In this document: positions 52,640-63,005 of the stretch, piece by piece
How positions within the stretch are numbered: the first letter of the stretch is position 1
Layout of the letters: each line of letters opens with the position of its first letter
From: an uncultured Sulfitobacter sp.
GTDB taxonomy: Bacteria; Pseudomonadota; Alphaproteobacteria; Rhodobacterales; Rhodobacteraceae
Length of the DNA: 64,000 nucleotides
Direction of reading: 5' to 3'
Assembly (NCBI RefSeq): GCF_947500075.1
Contig: NZ_CANMQS010000002.1
Span: forward strand, 186,001-250,000
Translations under genes and position numbers: made by a program
The notes under the pieces: generated by a model
Told to the model about the DNA's origin: nothing
Databases searched by the model: none
What the model saw: the letters and a program-made list of their open reading frames with translations, nothing else

Positions 52640-53566
52640 ATGCCCAACGAAATCCGTCTCGCCTTTGCCCATCCGTCAGAACGGGCCGAAGCCATGGCCG
52701 GGGATACCCCGCTGGACCGCATTTCCCTGCGCGACCACATTGTCGAGGTTGAGATCGGCGCCTTTCAGGCCGAACGCGGCGTCACCCAGCGCATCTGCTT
52801 TAACGTCGTGGTCGAAGTCCAGCCGCTGACCGGCCCGATTGACGACGACGTGGACCGCATCCTGTCCTATGACCGCGTCACCGAAGCCATTGCGGCCGAA
52901 CTGGCGGATGAACGCCTGAACCTGCTCGAAACCCTCGCCGAACGGGTGGCTGAACGCATTCTGCTGGAACCCCAGGCGATGAAAGCCTTTGTCCGCATCG
53001 AAAAGCTCGACCGGGGGCCGGGGGCGCTGGGTGTTGAAATCGTCCGCGCCCGCGAAGATGTCCGCACAGCCGATGCCGAAGCCGCCGAAGCCCCCCAGCC
53101 CGAACTGGTGTTCCTCGGCGAAGCCGCCATCGCCTCACCGCATCTGACCGGCTGGCTCGATCAGATGGAAGCCACGGGCCGTCCGCTGATCCTCTGCGTC
53201 GGGGCCGCCGAAGGCACGCCCGCCCCGCAGATCCCCCACCGCATGGCGCAACGCCGGATTGATCTGCTGGCGATAGAGCAAAACGCATGGGTGCTCGCCG
53301 CCCGAGACGACCGCTGTGTGGTGGTCGAAACCCGCACCGAACTCGACTGGGCGATGAAAAACGGCCAGACCTGCGTCTGGGCGCCGTCCAAGATCGTCCT
53401 CGACGCGGTTGAAACCCCCTCCGCCCAGCCCCGCGACGCGGTGGCTCTGGCCGCATGGTTTGCCGCCACCTTTGAAGCGCGCGAAATGCTGGTGATCGGC
53501 GCGGAACCGCCCGCAGAGGCCCCCGTGCCCCTGCGTGTCATCCCCGCCAGCCAAGCGCAGTTGTGA
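52640..53566 (+). CDS. folB: Dihydroneopterin aldolase with an extra C-terminal domain
   Basis: A 308-residue protein. Residues about 22-135 form the FolB domain: LDRISLRDHIVEVEIGAFQAERGVTQRICFNVVVEV, DRILSYDRVTEAIAAELADERLNLLETLAERVAERIL and VRIEKLDRGPGALGVEIVR. The enzyme makes 6-hydroxymethyl-dihydropterin in folate synthesis. The remaining 170 residues form a domain I do not recognise (FLGEAAIASPHLTGWLDQMEATG ...), so the protein is about 2.5 times the usual length of 120. Start at ATG 52640 is preferred over a GTG seven codons earlier. It overlaps folP (GTGA). Confidence 0.85.
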   Translation: MPNEIRLAFAHPSERAEAMAGDTPLDRISLRDHIVEVEIGAFQAERGVTQRICFNVVVEVQPLTGPIDDDVDRILSYDRVTEAIAAELADERLNLLETLAERVAERILLEPQAMKAFVRIEKLDRGPGALGVEIVRAREDVRTADAEAAEAPQPELVFLGEAAIASPHLTGWLDQMEATGRPLILCVGAAEGTPAPQIPHRMAQRRIDLLAIEQNAWVLAARDDRCVVVETRTELDWAMKNGQTCVWAPSKIVLDAVETPSAQPRDAVALAAWFAATFEAREMLVIGAEPPAEAPVPLRVIPASQAQL

Positions 53567-54588
53567 GCACCGCGCGGCGCTACGTCAGGCCGCTGCTGCA
53601 ACAGGGGCCCGCGCGCCCCGATGGCGCGCTTGCGCTGGGCGCAACCGACCTGTGGTTCACCCATGTCGAGCTCTTGCGCCGCGACGGCCCGGCAGAGGTC
53701 GTGCCTGCCGCCGCCTTGTCCGCCACTGAACGCGATGCGCTGACGGCACCGCGCGCAGAGATCGCAACACTCTCTCTTGACGCTCCCCGCGTGATGGGCA
53801 TCCTGAACGCCACCCCGGACAGCTTTTCCGACGGCGGACGCCACGCCGCCGCAACCGATGCCATCACCGCCGGCATGGAGATGGCGCAGGCCGGTGCGGA
53901 TCTGCTCGACATCGGCGGCGAATCCACCCGGCCCGGTGCGGAAACCGTGCCCGTGCCCGAAGAAATCGCCCGCGTTGTCCCCGTCATCGAAGGGCTGCGG
54001 GCAGCGGGCTACACCGGGCTTATCTCCATCGACACGCGCAAAGCAGCCGTGGCGCAGGCCGCAGTGGCCGCAGGGGCAGGGCTGATCAACGATGTCTCCG
54101 GCTTGACCTATGATCCGGCCATGCCCGCGCTGGCCGCCACGGCTCAAACCCCCGTCTGTGTCATGCACGCGCTTGGCGATCCCGCGACGATGCAGCAAAA
54201 CCCGAGCTATGATAACGTCCTGCTCGACGTCTACGACTACCTGCATACCCGCATCACCGCGCTCACCGCCGCAGGCGTCCCCCGCAGCAATATTATCGCC
54301 GACCCCGGCATCGGCTTTGGCAAAACACAGGACCACAACCTGACCCTGCTCTCCCGCCTGAGCCTCTTTCACAGCCTCGGCGTGCCCATTCTGCTGGGGG
54401 CCTCCCGCAAGCGCTTCATCGGCACCATCAGCGGTGTCGACACCGCCGATCAACGTGTCGCAGGGTCAATTGCCGTGGCCCTTGCAGGCCTTGCCCAAGG
54501 CATGCAGATGCTGCGTGTGCATGATGTCGCCGAAACGCGGCAAGCGATTGCACTCTGGCGCGCAAGCATGGCAGGAAGGCACCCATGA
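53563..54588 (+). CDS. folP: Dihydropteroate synthase
   Basis: A 341-residue folate enzyme condensing hydroxymethyl-dihydropterin pyrophosphate with p-aminobenzoate. The TIM barrel includes [15 protein letters not shown] near residue 80, [12 protein letters not shown] near 112, DTRKAAVAQ near 151 and DPGIGFGKT near 245, then [11 protein letters not shown] with the pyrophosphate-binding lysine/arginine. The N-terminal 75 residues before the barrel are extra compared with E. coli FolP. The GTG start overlaps folB and the stop overlaps glmM (ATGA), so the three genes are translationally coupled. Confidence 0.95.
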   Translation: MSTARRYVRPLLQQGPARPDGALALGATDLWFTHVELLRRDGPAEVVPAAALSATERDALTAPRAEIATLSLDAPRVMGILNATPDSFSDGGRHAAATDAITAGMEMAQAGADLLDIGGESTRPGAETVPVPEEIARVVPVIEGLRAAGYTGLISIDTRKAAVAQAAVAAGAGLINDVSGLTYDPAMPALAATAQTPVCVMHALGDPATMQQNPSYDNVLLDVYDYLHTRITALTAAGVPRSNIIADPGIGFGKTQDHNLTLLSRLSLFHSLGVPILLGASRKRFIGTISGVDTADQRVAGSIAVALAGLAQGMQMLRVHDVAETRQAIALWRASMAGRHP

Positions 54589-55931
54589 CAAAGCTCTTTG
54601 GAACCGACGGCGTGCGCGGCACGGCCAACACCCACCCCATGACCGCCGAAATGGCCCTGCGCATTGGCGCGGCTGTCGGACGCTACTTTCGCCGCGACGC
54701 CGCAGGCGTGCACCGTGTGGTGATTGGCAAGGACACGCGCCTGTCAGGCTACATGTTCGAAAACGCCCTGACGGCGGGCCTCACCAGCACCGGCATGAAC
54801 GTGCTGCTTCTGGGCCCGGTGCCAACGCCTGCCGTGGGCCTGCTGACCCGCTCCATGCGCGCGGATCTGGGCGTGATGATCTCCGCCAGCCATAACCCCG
54901 CCCATGACAACGGCATCAAGTTCTTCGGCCCCGATGGCTTCAAACTCTCCGACAAGGTCGAGGCAGAGATCGAAGCCCTCATCGCCAACGGTGTGGAACC
55001 GACCGACGCCACCGAAATCGGCCGTGCCAAACGCATCGACGACAGCCGCTTTCGCTATATCGAACGGGTGAAATCCTCCTTCCCCCGGCAGATGCGTCTT
55101 GATGGGCTGAAGGTGGTGATCGACTGCGCCAATGGGGCCGCCTACCACGTGGCCCCGATGGCGCTGTGGGAATTGGGTGCCACGGTCATCCCCGTGGGGG
55201 TGGAACCCAACGGCCACAACATCAACGAAGGCTGCGGATCAACCCATCCCGCCCGCGCGGCGGAAGCGGTGCTGGAGCACAAGGCCGATGTGGGCATCTG
55301 CCTTGACGGTGACGCGGACCGGGTGATCCTGATTGATGAACAAGGCAACGTCGGCGACGGCGATCAGTTCATGGCCCTGATGGCCGCCCGCTGGGCCGCC
55401 GAACAACGCCTGCGTGGCGACGCACTGGTCGCCACGGTGATGAGCAATCTCGGGCTGGAACACTTTCTGGCCGACCACGGCGTGCGTCTGGAACGCACCG
55501 GCGTCGGCGACCGCTACGTGGTGGAACGGATGCGGGCAGGGGGGTTCAACCTTGGCGGTGAACAATCGGGTCACATCGTCATGACCGATCACGCCACCAC
55601 CGGTGACGGCCTGATGGCGGGACTGCAATTCCTCGCTGAAATGGTGCGGGCGGGCAAACCCTCATCCGAACTGCTGCATCAATTCGACCCGGTGCCGCAG
55701 CTTCTGAAAAACGTGCGTTTCGCAACGGGACAGACACCTTTGGACGATGCCCATGTCAAAGCCGCCATCGCCCAGGCCGAAGCCGATCTGGCAGGCGGCG
55801 GGCGGCTGCTGATCCGCAAATCCGGCACCGAGCCTCTGGTGCGCGTGATGGCCGAACACGCGGATGCCGGCCGGATGACCCAATCGGTCGATATGGTTGT
55901 GGCCGCTGTCGAAGCCGCTGTTCAAACCTAA
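54585..55931 (+). CDS. glmM: Phosphoglucosamine mutase
   Basis: A 448-residue enzyme converting glucosamine 6-phosphate to the 1-phosphate for peptidoglycan and LPS. The N-terminus [25 protein letters not shown], the active-site serine in [21 protein letters not shown] near residue 100, the magnesium site [11 protein letters not shown] near 240, and the C-terminal [14 protein letters not shown] are all intact. Follows folP, as in many bacteria. Confidence 0.97.
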   Translation: MTKLFGTDGVRGTANTHPMTAEMALRIGAAVGRYFRRDAAGVHRVVIGKDTRLSGYMFENALTAGLTSTGMNVLLLGPVPTPAVGLLTRSMRADLGVMISASHNPAHDNGIKFFGPDGFKLSDKVEAEIEALIANGVEPTDATEIGRAKRIDDSRFRYIERVKSSFPRQMRLDGLKVVIDCANGAAYHVAPMALWELGATVIPVGVEPNGHNINEGCGSTHPARAAEAVLEHKADVGICLDGDADRVILIDEQGNVGDGDQFMALMAARWAAEQRLRGDALVATVMSNLGLEHFLADHGVRLERTGVGDRYVVERMRAGGFNLGGEQSGHIVMTDHATTGDGLMAGLQFLAEMVRAGKPSSELLHQFDPVPQLLKNVRFATGQTPLDDAHVKAAIAQAEADLAGGGRLLIRKSGTEPLVRVMAEHADAGRMTQSVDMVVAAVEAAVQT

Positions 55932-56851
55932 CGCTGCCCCCCGAACAACCGGCTGAACGCCCCGAACTGGCTCAGCCCGACGCCCGCCAGAATCAACACC
56001 ATCGCCCAGATCAGTGAGGGCGGCAGCGGCTCTGCCAAGATCCACGCGCCCAGCAGCACGGACCACAGCGGCACCATGTAATTCACCGTCGACATGAACA
56101 CGGGACCGGCGGTGCGCACCACCAGCACCCGCAGGAAATTCGCCGCCGCCGTCGGCACCAGCCCCAGAAACGCCAGCACCCCAAGGATATAGGGATCGGG
56201 CAGGGGCGGGGGCCCTTCCAGCGCAAAGGCCACCGGGATCACCGCAGCGGCTCCGATGATCAGCAGCACCGTCGACAACCCGATCGGATCCACCGCAGGC
56301 AGGCGGCGCAACAGGATCGAACAGACCGCATAACAGGCCGCCGCCGCCATACAGGCCAGCCGCCCCGGTGTCTCCAGCGCGCCGCCGGTGCTGTCAAACG
56401 CCTGCGTTCCGATCAGGATCACCACCCCGACAAAGCCGATCACGAACCCCACAACCTTGCGCAGGCGCATCGTCTCTCCCGGCACCAGGAAATGCGCCAG
56501 CGGCAGCACGATCAATGCAACCGATGCCATCGACACCCCCGCAAACCCCGCCGTCACATATTGCTGCCCCCAGGCCAGCAGCGAAAACGGCAAGGCCGAA
56601 CTGCCAAGGGCAATCGCCACCACGATCCCCTTCTGCGCGGGCGTGGGCTGCACGTCAAACAGCGCAAACCCCCGCAGCGCCCAGACCAGCGTCATCACCA
56701 CCGCCGCAAACCCGATCCGGGAGGCCGCCAGCCAGAACGGCGTGATCCCGGTCAGGGCCACTTCTGTGACCAGAAACGTGCCGCCCCAGACAAAGGCCAG
56801 CACGCTGACCATGATCCAGCTTTTGAGGGTGATGTCCGGGGCACTCTGCAT
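55928..56851 (-). CDS. EamA/DMT-family transporter
   Basis: A 307-residue membrane protein with about ten helices in two EamA repeats, for example [25 protein letters not shown] at the start and [37 protein letters not shown] near the end. It is a drug/metabolite exporter type; substrate not known. Its stop overlaps the end of glmM (convergent genes). Confidence 0.88.
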   Translation of the reverse strand: MQSAPDITLKSWIMVSVLAFVWGGTFLVTEVALTGITPFWLAASRIGFAAVVMTLVWALRGFALFDVQPTPAQKGIVVAIALGSSALPFSLLAWGQQYVTAGFAGVSMASVALIVLPLAHFLVPGETMRLRKVVGFVIGFVGVVILIGTQAFDSTGGALETPGRLACMAAAACYAVCSILLRRLPAVDPIGLSTVLLIIGAAAVIPVAFALEGPPPLPDPYILGVLAFLGLVPTAAANFLRVLVVRTAGPVFMSTVNYMVPLWSVLLGAWILAEPLPPSLIWAMVLILAGVGLSQFGAFSRLFGGQR

Positions 56852-57012
56852 CTGCGCACTTAGGCTGCCGGGCAGGCGGGCGGCAAGCGCAAAAAGTTAA
56901 CCCTGATCGCTGACATTCCTGTCAGATCGCTTGAGGTGCGGGGATGCCGCCTTATCTAAAGCGCTGGAAAGGGCCACGGGCCGTCAAAACGCATGATATG
57001 AGGGAGATGCAC

Positions 57013-57132
57013 ATGGATATCGTGAACTGGATTGTGGTGATCGGATTGATGAACGTGCTGGTTGGTCTGATCTGGTTCCTGCAGGTCAAAGACAAGAAAA
57101 ACATGGACGGAAACCGTTCCGAAAAGTCATAA
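57013..57132 (+). CDS. 39-residue single-helix membrane protein
   Basis: A small ORF with an excellent ribosome binding site (AGGGAGATGCAC before the ATG at 57013). The protein is one hydrophobic helix (IVNWIVVIGLMNVLVGLIWFLQV) followed by a charged tail (KDKKNMDGNRSEKS), a topology like regulatory small membrane proteins. The tracked longer start (56944) adds a low-quality region without a ribosome binding site. It sits between divergent EamA and convergent ilvC, with no known partner. Confidence 0.55.
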   Translation: MDIVNWIVVIGLMNVLVGLIWFLQVKDKKNMDGNRSEKS

Positions 57133-57200
57133 AAAACAAGACCTTGTGAGGTGACGCTCACGCAATCCCTCGCAAAGCCACCTGCACCCCGGCAGGCATG

Positions 57201-57236
57201 AAAAAGCCCGGACACAGCATCCTGTGTCCGGGCTTT
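57201..57236 (-). terminator. Terminator of ilvC
   Basis: AAAGCCCGGACACAG pairs perfectly with CTGTGTCCGGGCTTT (15 bp) around CATC. On the minus strand the stem is followed by a five-T run, about 20 bases after the ilvC stop. Confidence 0.9.
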
Positions 57237-57256
57237 CCCATTCTGTCAGAACGAAA

Positions 57257-58420
<1,164 letters not shown>

Positions 58421-58422
58421 TC

Positions 58423-58878
58423 ATGCTTGATGACATGGACCGCCGTTTGTTGCGCTACTGGCAGGCCGACCCGTCCCTCACGCCCGGAGAGCTGGCCGAC
58501 CACTGCAACATGACCCCCGGCAAAGCCGCGCGGCGCATCGCCAGGATGCAGGAGGACGGTGTGCTGCAAGGCGTCAGTGCGGTGATCGACTGGGCGGCAT
58601 TGGGGTACACGGTGGAGGTCTCCCTGCGCATCACGCTCGACAAGACCCAAAGCAGCGCCTTTGACGACTTCCTCACGCAGGCCCGCACCGTTCCCGAAGT
58701 GACCGAGATCCAGACCTTCCTCGGCCGCGTCGATGTGCGCCTCAACGTCATCGCCCGCGACATGACGCATTACCAGCAGGTCTACCGCGCGGGCATCCTG
58801 ACGCTGCCACACATCGCTGACATCGAAGCCCTGATGCAGGTTGCGCGCATCAAAGCGCAGGAGGCGCTGCCCCTATGA
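58423..58878 (+). CDS. Lrp/AsnC family regulator (first of a tandem pair)
   Basis: A 151-residue transcription factor. The helix-turn-helix lies in LTPGELADHCNMTPGKAARRIARMQEDGVLQG (residues about 20-50) and the ligand-binding RAM domain follows (YTVEVSLRITLDK, VPEVTEIQTFLGRVDVRLNVIARD). It is transcribed away from ilvC and overlaps the second Lrp gene by four bases (ATGA). By position it should respond to an amino acid and control ilvC and/or itself. Confidence 0.92.
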   Translation: MLDDMDRRLLRYWQADPSLTPGELADHCNMTPGKAARRIARMQEDGVLQGVSAVIDWAALGYTVEVSLRITLDKTQSSAFDDFLTQARTVPEVTEIQTFLGRVDVRLNVIARDMTHYQQVYRAGILTLPHIADIEALMQVARIKAQEALPL

Positions 58879-59330
58879 TCGACCTCGACACCACCGACCG
58901 CGACATCCTGCGCGCCCTCTCGCGCGACGCCAGCCAATCCGCCAGCGCCCTGGGCCGCCGCTTTGGCCTCTCGCAACCCGCCACATGGCGCCGCATCCGC
59001 CGGCTGGAAGAGGCCGGCGTGATCCGCGGCCGCCGCCTGCGTCTGGACGCCGAAAAACTCGGCTTTGGCGTGACCGTCTTTCTGGGCATCAAACTGGCCA
59101 CCAAAGGCCGGGTATCGCTGGAGGATTTCGAACGCGCCGTCTCCGCCATCCCCGAAGTGCAGACGGTTGAGCACGTGCTTGGGTTGTACGACTACCGCCT
59201 GCGGGTGGTGGCGCGCGACCTGCCGGATTTCGAACGGGTCTTGCGGCGGCGGATCATGACACTGCCGGGGGCAGGGGAGGTGGAGGCGAATGTGCTGCTG
59301 AGTGAGGAGCGGTTGGCGGGGCCGATTTGA
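58875..59330 (+). CDS. Lrp/AsnC family regulator (second of a tandem pair)
   Basis: A second 151-residue Lrp/AsnC regulator, identical in length to its neighbour but divergent in sequence. HTH: SASALGRRFGLSQPATWRRIRRLEEAGVIRG; RAM domain: LGFGVTVFLGIKLATKGRVSLEDFERAVSAIPEVQTVEHVLGLYDYRLRVVARD. It starts inside the end of the first gene (ATGA), so the two are made together and may form heteromers or act on different ligands. Confidence 0.92.
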   Translation: MIDLDTTDRDILRALSRDASQSASALGRRFGLSQPATWRRIRRLEEAGVIRGRRLRLDAEKLGFGVTVFLGIKLATKGRVSLEDFERAVSAIPEVQTVEHVLGLYDYRLRVVARDLPDFERVLRRRIMTLPGAGEVEANVLLSEERLAGPI

Positions 59331-59400
59331 GGGAGCAGATATGTCCAGCTTGTGGGACGATGGGGCAACTGGTAGTTGACGTGAAACACTCGGGGTCACG

Positions 59401-59808
59401 TTGTTGTTCTTGCTATTTTTGACCGCCATTCCCGGCGCTTACGTTAATGCGACCATTCTGGTTTTCATGTTCATCAAGATTGGCGAACATGGGATCATTC
59501 TTAATCCTATAAAGTTTGTCAGAGTGTTTTGGCCGATACTGGGAGCGTTATTGTGCGGAGTGATTCCTGCGATGCTGATCAGCGGCTTTTCGCTCCAGCT
59601 TGACCATCCAAACCAGCTTTCGCAGATGATTATCTCGTCTGTTATTCTCACGGTTGGTGCCTTGGTGAGCGGCGTGATCTTGCATCGGCTATGTGTCGCA
59701 CAGGTTGAGAGACCAAAGCGATGTAACTGGTCTATCGGGATCATAGCTGCCCTGCAGATTGTTCTCATTGGTGCCACGATGGGTCTGGTAATGCTCTCAC
59801 CCCCCTGA
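59401..59808 (+). CDS. Low-GC orphan membrane protein
   Basis: A 135-residue hydrophobic protein with about four helices (LLFLLFLTAIPGAYVNATILVFMF; FWPILGALLCGVIPAMLISGF; MIISSVILTVGALVSGVIL; GIIAALQIVLIGATMGLVML). The ORF starts at TTG 59401; the frame is blocked by a stop at 59377 and contains no ATG before it. Line 59461-59520 is only 21/60 GC, far below the neighbours, so it was probably acquired laterally or is a fragment of a longer gene. No ribosome binding site is clear. I do not recognise the family. Confidence 0.45.
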   Translation: MLFLLFLTAIPGAYVNATILVFMFIKIGEHGIILNPIKFVRVFWPILGALLCGVIPAMLISGFSLQLDHPNQLSQMIISSVILTVGALVSGVILHRLCVAQVERPKRCNWSIGIIAALQIVLIGATMGLVMLSPP

Positions 59809-59929
59809 CCTGCAACATTAGGTTTCGCTGTTTGACCGCTTTATCGCCCCCCAACAGTATACCCAGATAAACTTTGCCAACCCCCGCCCATTTTCCTATG
59901 CACAACCAACGCATATCGGAGGAACCCCC

Positions 59930-61054
59930 ATGGCATTGCTCAACACCGTCGACCCCACAGGTCTTGATGAATTCAGCGTCGTCTTCACCGACCGCTCCCT
60001 CAACCACATGAGCGGCACGTTCCAGAAGGTCATGCGCGACATCTCCGACATGCTCAAGGACGTCTATGCCGCCGACGCTGTCGCCGTGATCCCCGGCGGC
60101 GGCACCTACGGCATGGAAGCCGTCGCCCGCCAGTTCGCCCGCGACCGGGATGTGCTGGTGGTGCGCAACGGCTGGTTCTCCTACCGCTGGTCCCAGATCA
60201 TCGAAAGCGGCGATCTGACGAACAACGTCACCGTGATGAAAGCCCGCGCCCAAGGCAACACGCCCGCCAGCCCCTTCGCGCCTGCGCCCATTGACGAAGT
60301 CACCAGCACCATCCGCGAACAACGCCCCGCCGTGGTCTTCGCGCCCCATGTCGAAACCTCTGCGGGCGTGATCCTGCCTGACGACTACATCCAGCAAATG
60401 GCCGAAGCCGCTCATGACGTCGGCGCGCTGATGGTGCTCGACTGTATCGCCTCGGGCTGCGCCTGGGTCAACATGCGCGCCTTGGGCGTTGATGTCCTGA
60501 TCTCCGCCCCGCAAAAAGGCTGGTCCGGCACGCCCTGCGCAGGCCTCGTGATGATGTCCGCCCGCGCTGAGGAACGCCTGGCCGAGACCCAATCCGACAG
60601 TTTCGCCATCGATCTCGCCAAATGGCGCGCGATCATGAAAGCCTATGAGGACGGCGGCCATGCCTATCACGCCACCATGCCCACCGACGGGTTGCGCGCC
60701 TTCCGCGACACCATGCTGGAGACGCAGGAATTTGGCTTTGAACGCCTGAAAGAAGCACAGTGGAAACTGGGCGAGGCCGTGCGCCAGATGATGCGCGACA
60801 AAGGCGTGGCGTCGGTGGCTGCCGACGGCTATGGCGCGCCCGGTGTGGTGGTCAGCTACACCGACAACCCCGACGTCCAGAACGGCAAGGCCTTCGCCGC
60901 CAAAGGCATGCAGATCGCCGCCGGTGTGCCCCTGCAAGTGGATGAACCCGAAGGATTCTCCACCTTCCGCCTCGGGCTTTTTGGCCTGGATAAACTCTAT
61001 GATGTGGACGCCACGGTGGGCCGTTTGCGCAAGGTGGTGGACGAAGTGCTTTAA
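59930..61054 (+). CDS. Class V PLP-dependent aminotransferase
   Basis: A 374-residue enzyme of the aspartate aminotransferase superfamily, class V. The PLP-lysine segment is SAPQKGWSGTPCAGLVMM near residue 188; other family features are VAVIPGGGTYGMEAVARQF near 52 and VLDCIASGCAWVNMRALGVDVL near 162 (with the PLP aspartate). Resemblance is to serine/alanine--glyoxylate aminotransferases, but the substrate cannot be fixed. It has a good ribosome binding site (GGAGGAA). Its stop overlaps the end of the convergent UbiH-type gene by four bases. Confidence 0.85.
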   Translation: MALLNTVDPTGLDEFSVVFTDRSLNHMSGTFQKVMRDISDMLKDVYAADAVAVIPGGGTYGMEAVARQFARDRDVLVVRNGWFSYRWSQIIESGDLTNNVTVMKARAQGNTPASPFAPAPIDEVTSTIREQRPAVVFAPHVETSAGVILPDDYIQQMAEAAHDVGALMVLDCIASGCAWVNMRALGVDVLISAPQKGWSGTPCAGLVMMSARAEERLAETQSDSFAIDLAKWRAIMKAYEDGGHAYHATMPTDGLRAFRDTMLETQEFGFERLKEAQWKLGEAVRQMMRDKGVASVAADGYGAPGVVVSYTDNPDVQNGKAFAAKGMQIAAGVPLQVDEPEGFSTFRLGLFGLDKLYDVDATVGRLRKVVDEVL

Positions 61055-62247
61055 CGCACGCCAAGCCCCATCTGCATCAACATCTTGCGCACAGGCGCCA
61101 TCGCATAAAGTGCATTCAACCCCGCCGCCCGGGCATCCCGCGCGAGCGGTGCGCTGGCCTGTGACGCCCGGTTGAGCAGATCAATCCCCCGCACCCGCAG
61201 GGCAACATCCCCATGGCGCGCCTTGTGGTAGGCCTCCAGCATCGCCGCATCACCCAGCCCTTCGGGCCGCGCCACCGCCAGCTCCAGCAGCATCGCCGTA
61301 TCCGCCAGCGACATGTTCAACCCCTGGGCCCCGATCGGCGGCAACACATGCGCCGCTTCCGCAATCAACGCCAACCGCTGGCCCGACAACCGCTCCGCCT
61401 GCTGGCTTATGATCGGCCAAACATTGCGCGGGGTGACCAACGTCAGCGGCCCAAACTGATAACAGGACCGCTCCGACATCTCCGCTTCAAAATCCTCAAC
61501 GGAGGCCGCTGCCCGCGCCATCGTCTTCGGCCCATCGTCCATCCAGACCACGGCCGAACAGGGCATCCCGTCCCGATCCGGCAGAGGCACCAGGGTAAAC
61601 GGCCCCCCCGTCCGGTGGATCTCGGTGGAGACATTGTCATGCGGCACCGGATGGGTGACCGCAAAAGCCAGCGCCTTCTGCCCATAGCGACTGGTGGAAA
61701 CCTCAATCCCCGCCGCCTCCCGCATCGGGCTCCCGCGCCCATCCGCTGCAATCACCAACCGCGCCGTCACCGGCCCGCCTTCGGTCAACCCCACCTTGGC
61801 CGACCCCGTCCGCGTAAAGAGCGACGTCGTCCCCGTACCGGGCCGGAAATCCACGCAATCCAGCGCGTCCAACCGCGCCACCAGCACCCGCCGCAGCAAC
61901 CAGTTGGGAAAGTTCCAGCCAAAAGGCTGCTCGGAAATATCCGCCGCATCAAACGACTTGACCACCCGCGGCGCCGCCACCTCGCCACCCGCATCAATGA
62001 TCCGCATCACCTGCAAGGGCGCGGCGTGCTCCGCAAGCCCGTCCCAGACACCCGCCGCTTCCAGCACCCGGCGCGCCGGCTGCAACATCGCGGTGGAGCG
62101 CATGTCAGCGCCCGCCTCATCACGCCCGGTCACTGGCAGGGCAGGGTCCACACAGACAACGTCAAACCCCGCGGTGCCAAAGGCCGCCGCCGCCGTCAGA
62201 CCGGCAATACCGCCGCCCGAAATCAGAATGTCACATGTCTCAGCCAT
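61051..62247 (-). CDS. UbiH/UbiF/VisC/COQ6 family FAD-dependent monooxygenase
   Basis: A 398-residue flavoprotein hydroxylase likely acting in ubiquinone synthesis. The N-terminal dinucleotide fold CDILISGGGIAGLTAAAAFGTAGFDV, the middle motif VIAADGRGSPMREAAGI near residue 167 and the second FAD motif LALIAEAAHVLPPIGAQGLNMSLADTAML near 288 define the family. Which ring position it hydroxylates cannot be read from sequence. It follows the HAD-type nucleotidase gene by a short gap on the same strand. Confidence 0.88.
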   Translation of the reverse strand: MAETCDILISGGGIAGLTAAAAFGTAGFDVVCVDPALPVTGRDEAGADMRSTAMLQPARRVLEAAGVWDGLAEHAAPLQVMRIIDAGGEVAAPRVVKSFDAADISEQPFGWNFPNWLLRRVLVARLDALDCVDFRPGTGTTSLFTRTGSAKVGLTEGGPVTARLVIAADGRGSPMREAAGIEVSTSRYGQKALAFAVTHPVPHDNVSTEIHRTGGPFTLVPLPDRDGMPCSAVVWMDDGPKTMARAAASVEDFEAEMSERSCYQFGPLTLVTPRNVWPIISQQAERLSGQRLALIAEAAHVLPPIGAQGLNMSLADTAMLLELAVARPEGLGDAAMLEAYHKARHGDVALRVRGIDLLNRASQASAPLARDARAAGLNALYAMAPVRKMLMQMGLGVR

Positions 62248-62256
62248 GGCCCTAAC

Positions 62257-62904
62257 CTAAGCCGTCAGCTGATCAAGAAAACCGGACAAATCGTCCGTGT
62301 GGTAGTGAATATGCGCGGCATCCAGTCGCGCCGGGGCCACATGCACCGTGCGCATCCCCATCGCATGAGGTTCGGCCAGATTGCGCGGATCATCCTCGAA
62401 CATCGCCGCCCGTGTGGGCGTCAACCCATCGCGGCTGAACACCCTGTCAAAGGCAGCCCTGTCCGGCTTGGGATGAAAATCCGCATGTTCCACGCCGTAA
62501 ATCGCATCAAACAAACCACTCAACCCCCGCGCCTCCAACACCCGCTCGGCGTAAGGCGCACAGCCGTTGGTATAGACAATCCGTCGCCCCGGCAGCGCCT
62601 TGATGCGCGCGGCCAAAACCGGATCGGGCACCAGCCGCTCCATGGAGATGTCATGCACGTCTTCCAGATAAGGCCCCGGATCCACATCATGCTCCCGCAT
62701 CAACCCCGCCAGCGTGGTGCCATGCTCGCGCCAATACTTCGTGCGCAAATGATCCGCCTCTGCCCGGCCCACGCCCAACGCCTCCATCACCCAGGCCGTC
62801 ATCCGCACCTCGATGAGGTCAAACAAGCGCGCCGACGGGGGGTAGAGCGTGTGGTCCAGATCAAAGACCCAGGTCTCGACATGTGAAAAAGCATCGCGTG
62901 GCAT
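62257..62904 (-). CDS. HAD-family pyrimidine 5'-nucleotidase-like hydrolase
   Basis: A 215-residue HAD-superfamily protein. Motif I is WVFDLDHTLYPP near residue 12, motif II IVYTNGCAPYAE near 110, the lysine motif HPKPDRAAF near 143, and motif III FEDDPRNLAEPHAMGM near 165, matching pyrimidine 5'-nucleotidases (SDT1/YjjG-like). Start at 62904 (MPRDAFSHVETW) is preferred over the tracked codon 12 residues upstream. It sits ten bases before the UbiH-type gene on the same strand; the functional link is unclear. Confidence 0.88.
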   Translation of the reverse strand: MPRDAFSHVETWVFDLDHTLYPPSARLFDLIEVRMTAWVMEALGVGRAEADHLRTKYWREHGTTLAGLMREHDVDPGPYLEDVHDISMERLVPDPVLAARIKALPGRRIVYTNGCAPYAERVLEARGLSGLFDAIYGVEHADFHPKPDRAAFDRVFSRDGLTPTRAAMFEDDPRNLAEPHAMGMRTVHVAPARLDAAHIHYHTDDLSGFLDQLTA

Positions 62905-63005
62905 GCCGCCCGTGGTAGGCGCAAGCGGGCAGGGACGCAACCGCCACCACTCTTGCGCATCAGGTCTTCCGCGCTAAGGTATCGCCATTCAAAGGAAGTT
63001 CAGAC

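Noticed and set aside
61213-62886. 557-residue plus-strand ORF opposite the UbiH-type and HAD genes
   Set aside because: It spans two well-supported genes on the other strand and is a basic Arg/His/Pro-rich shadow.
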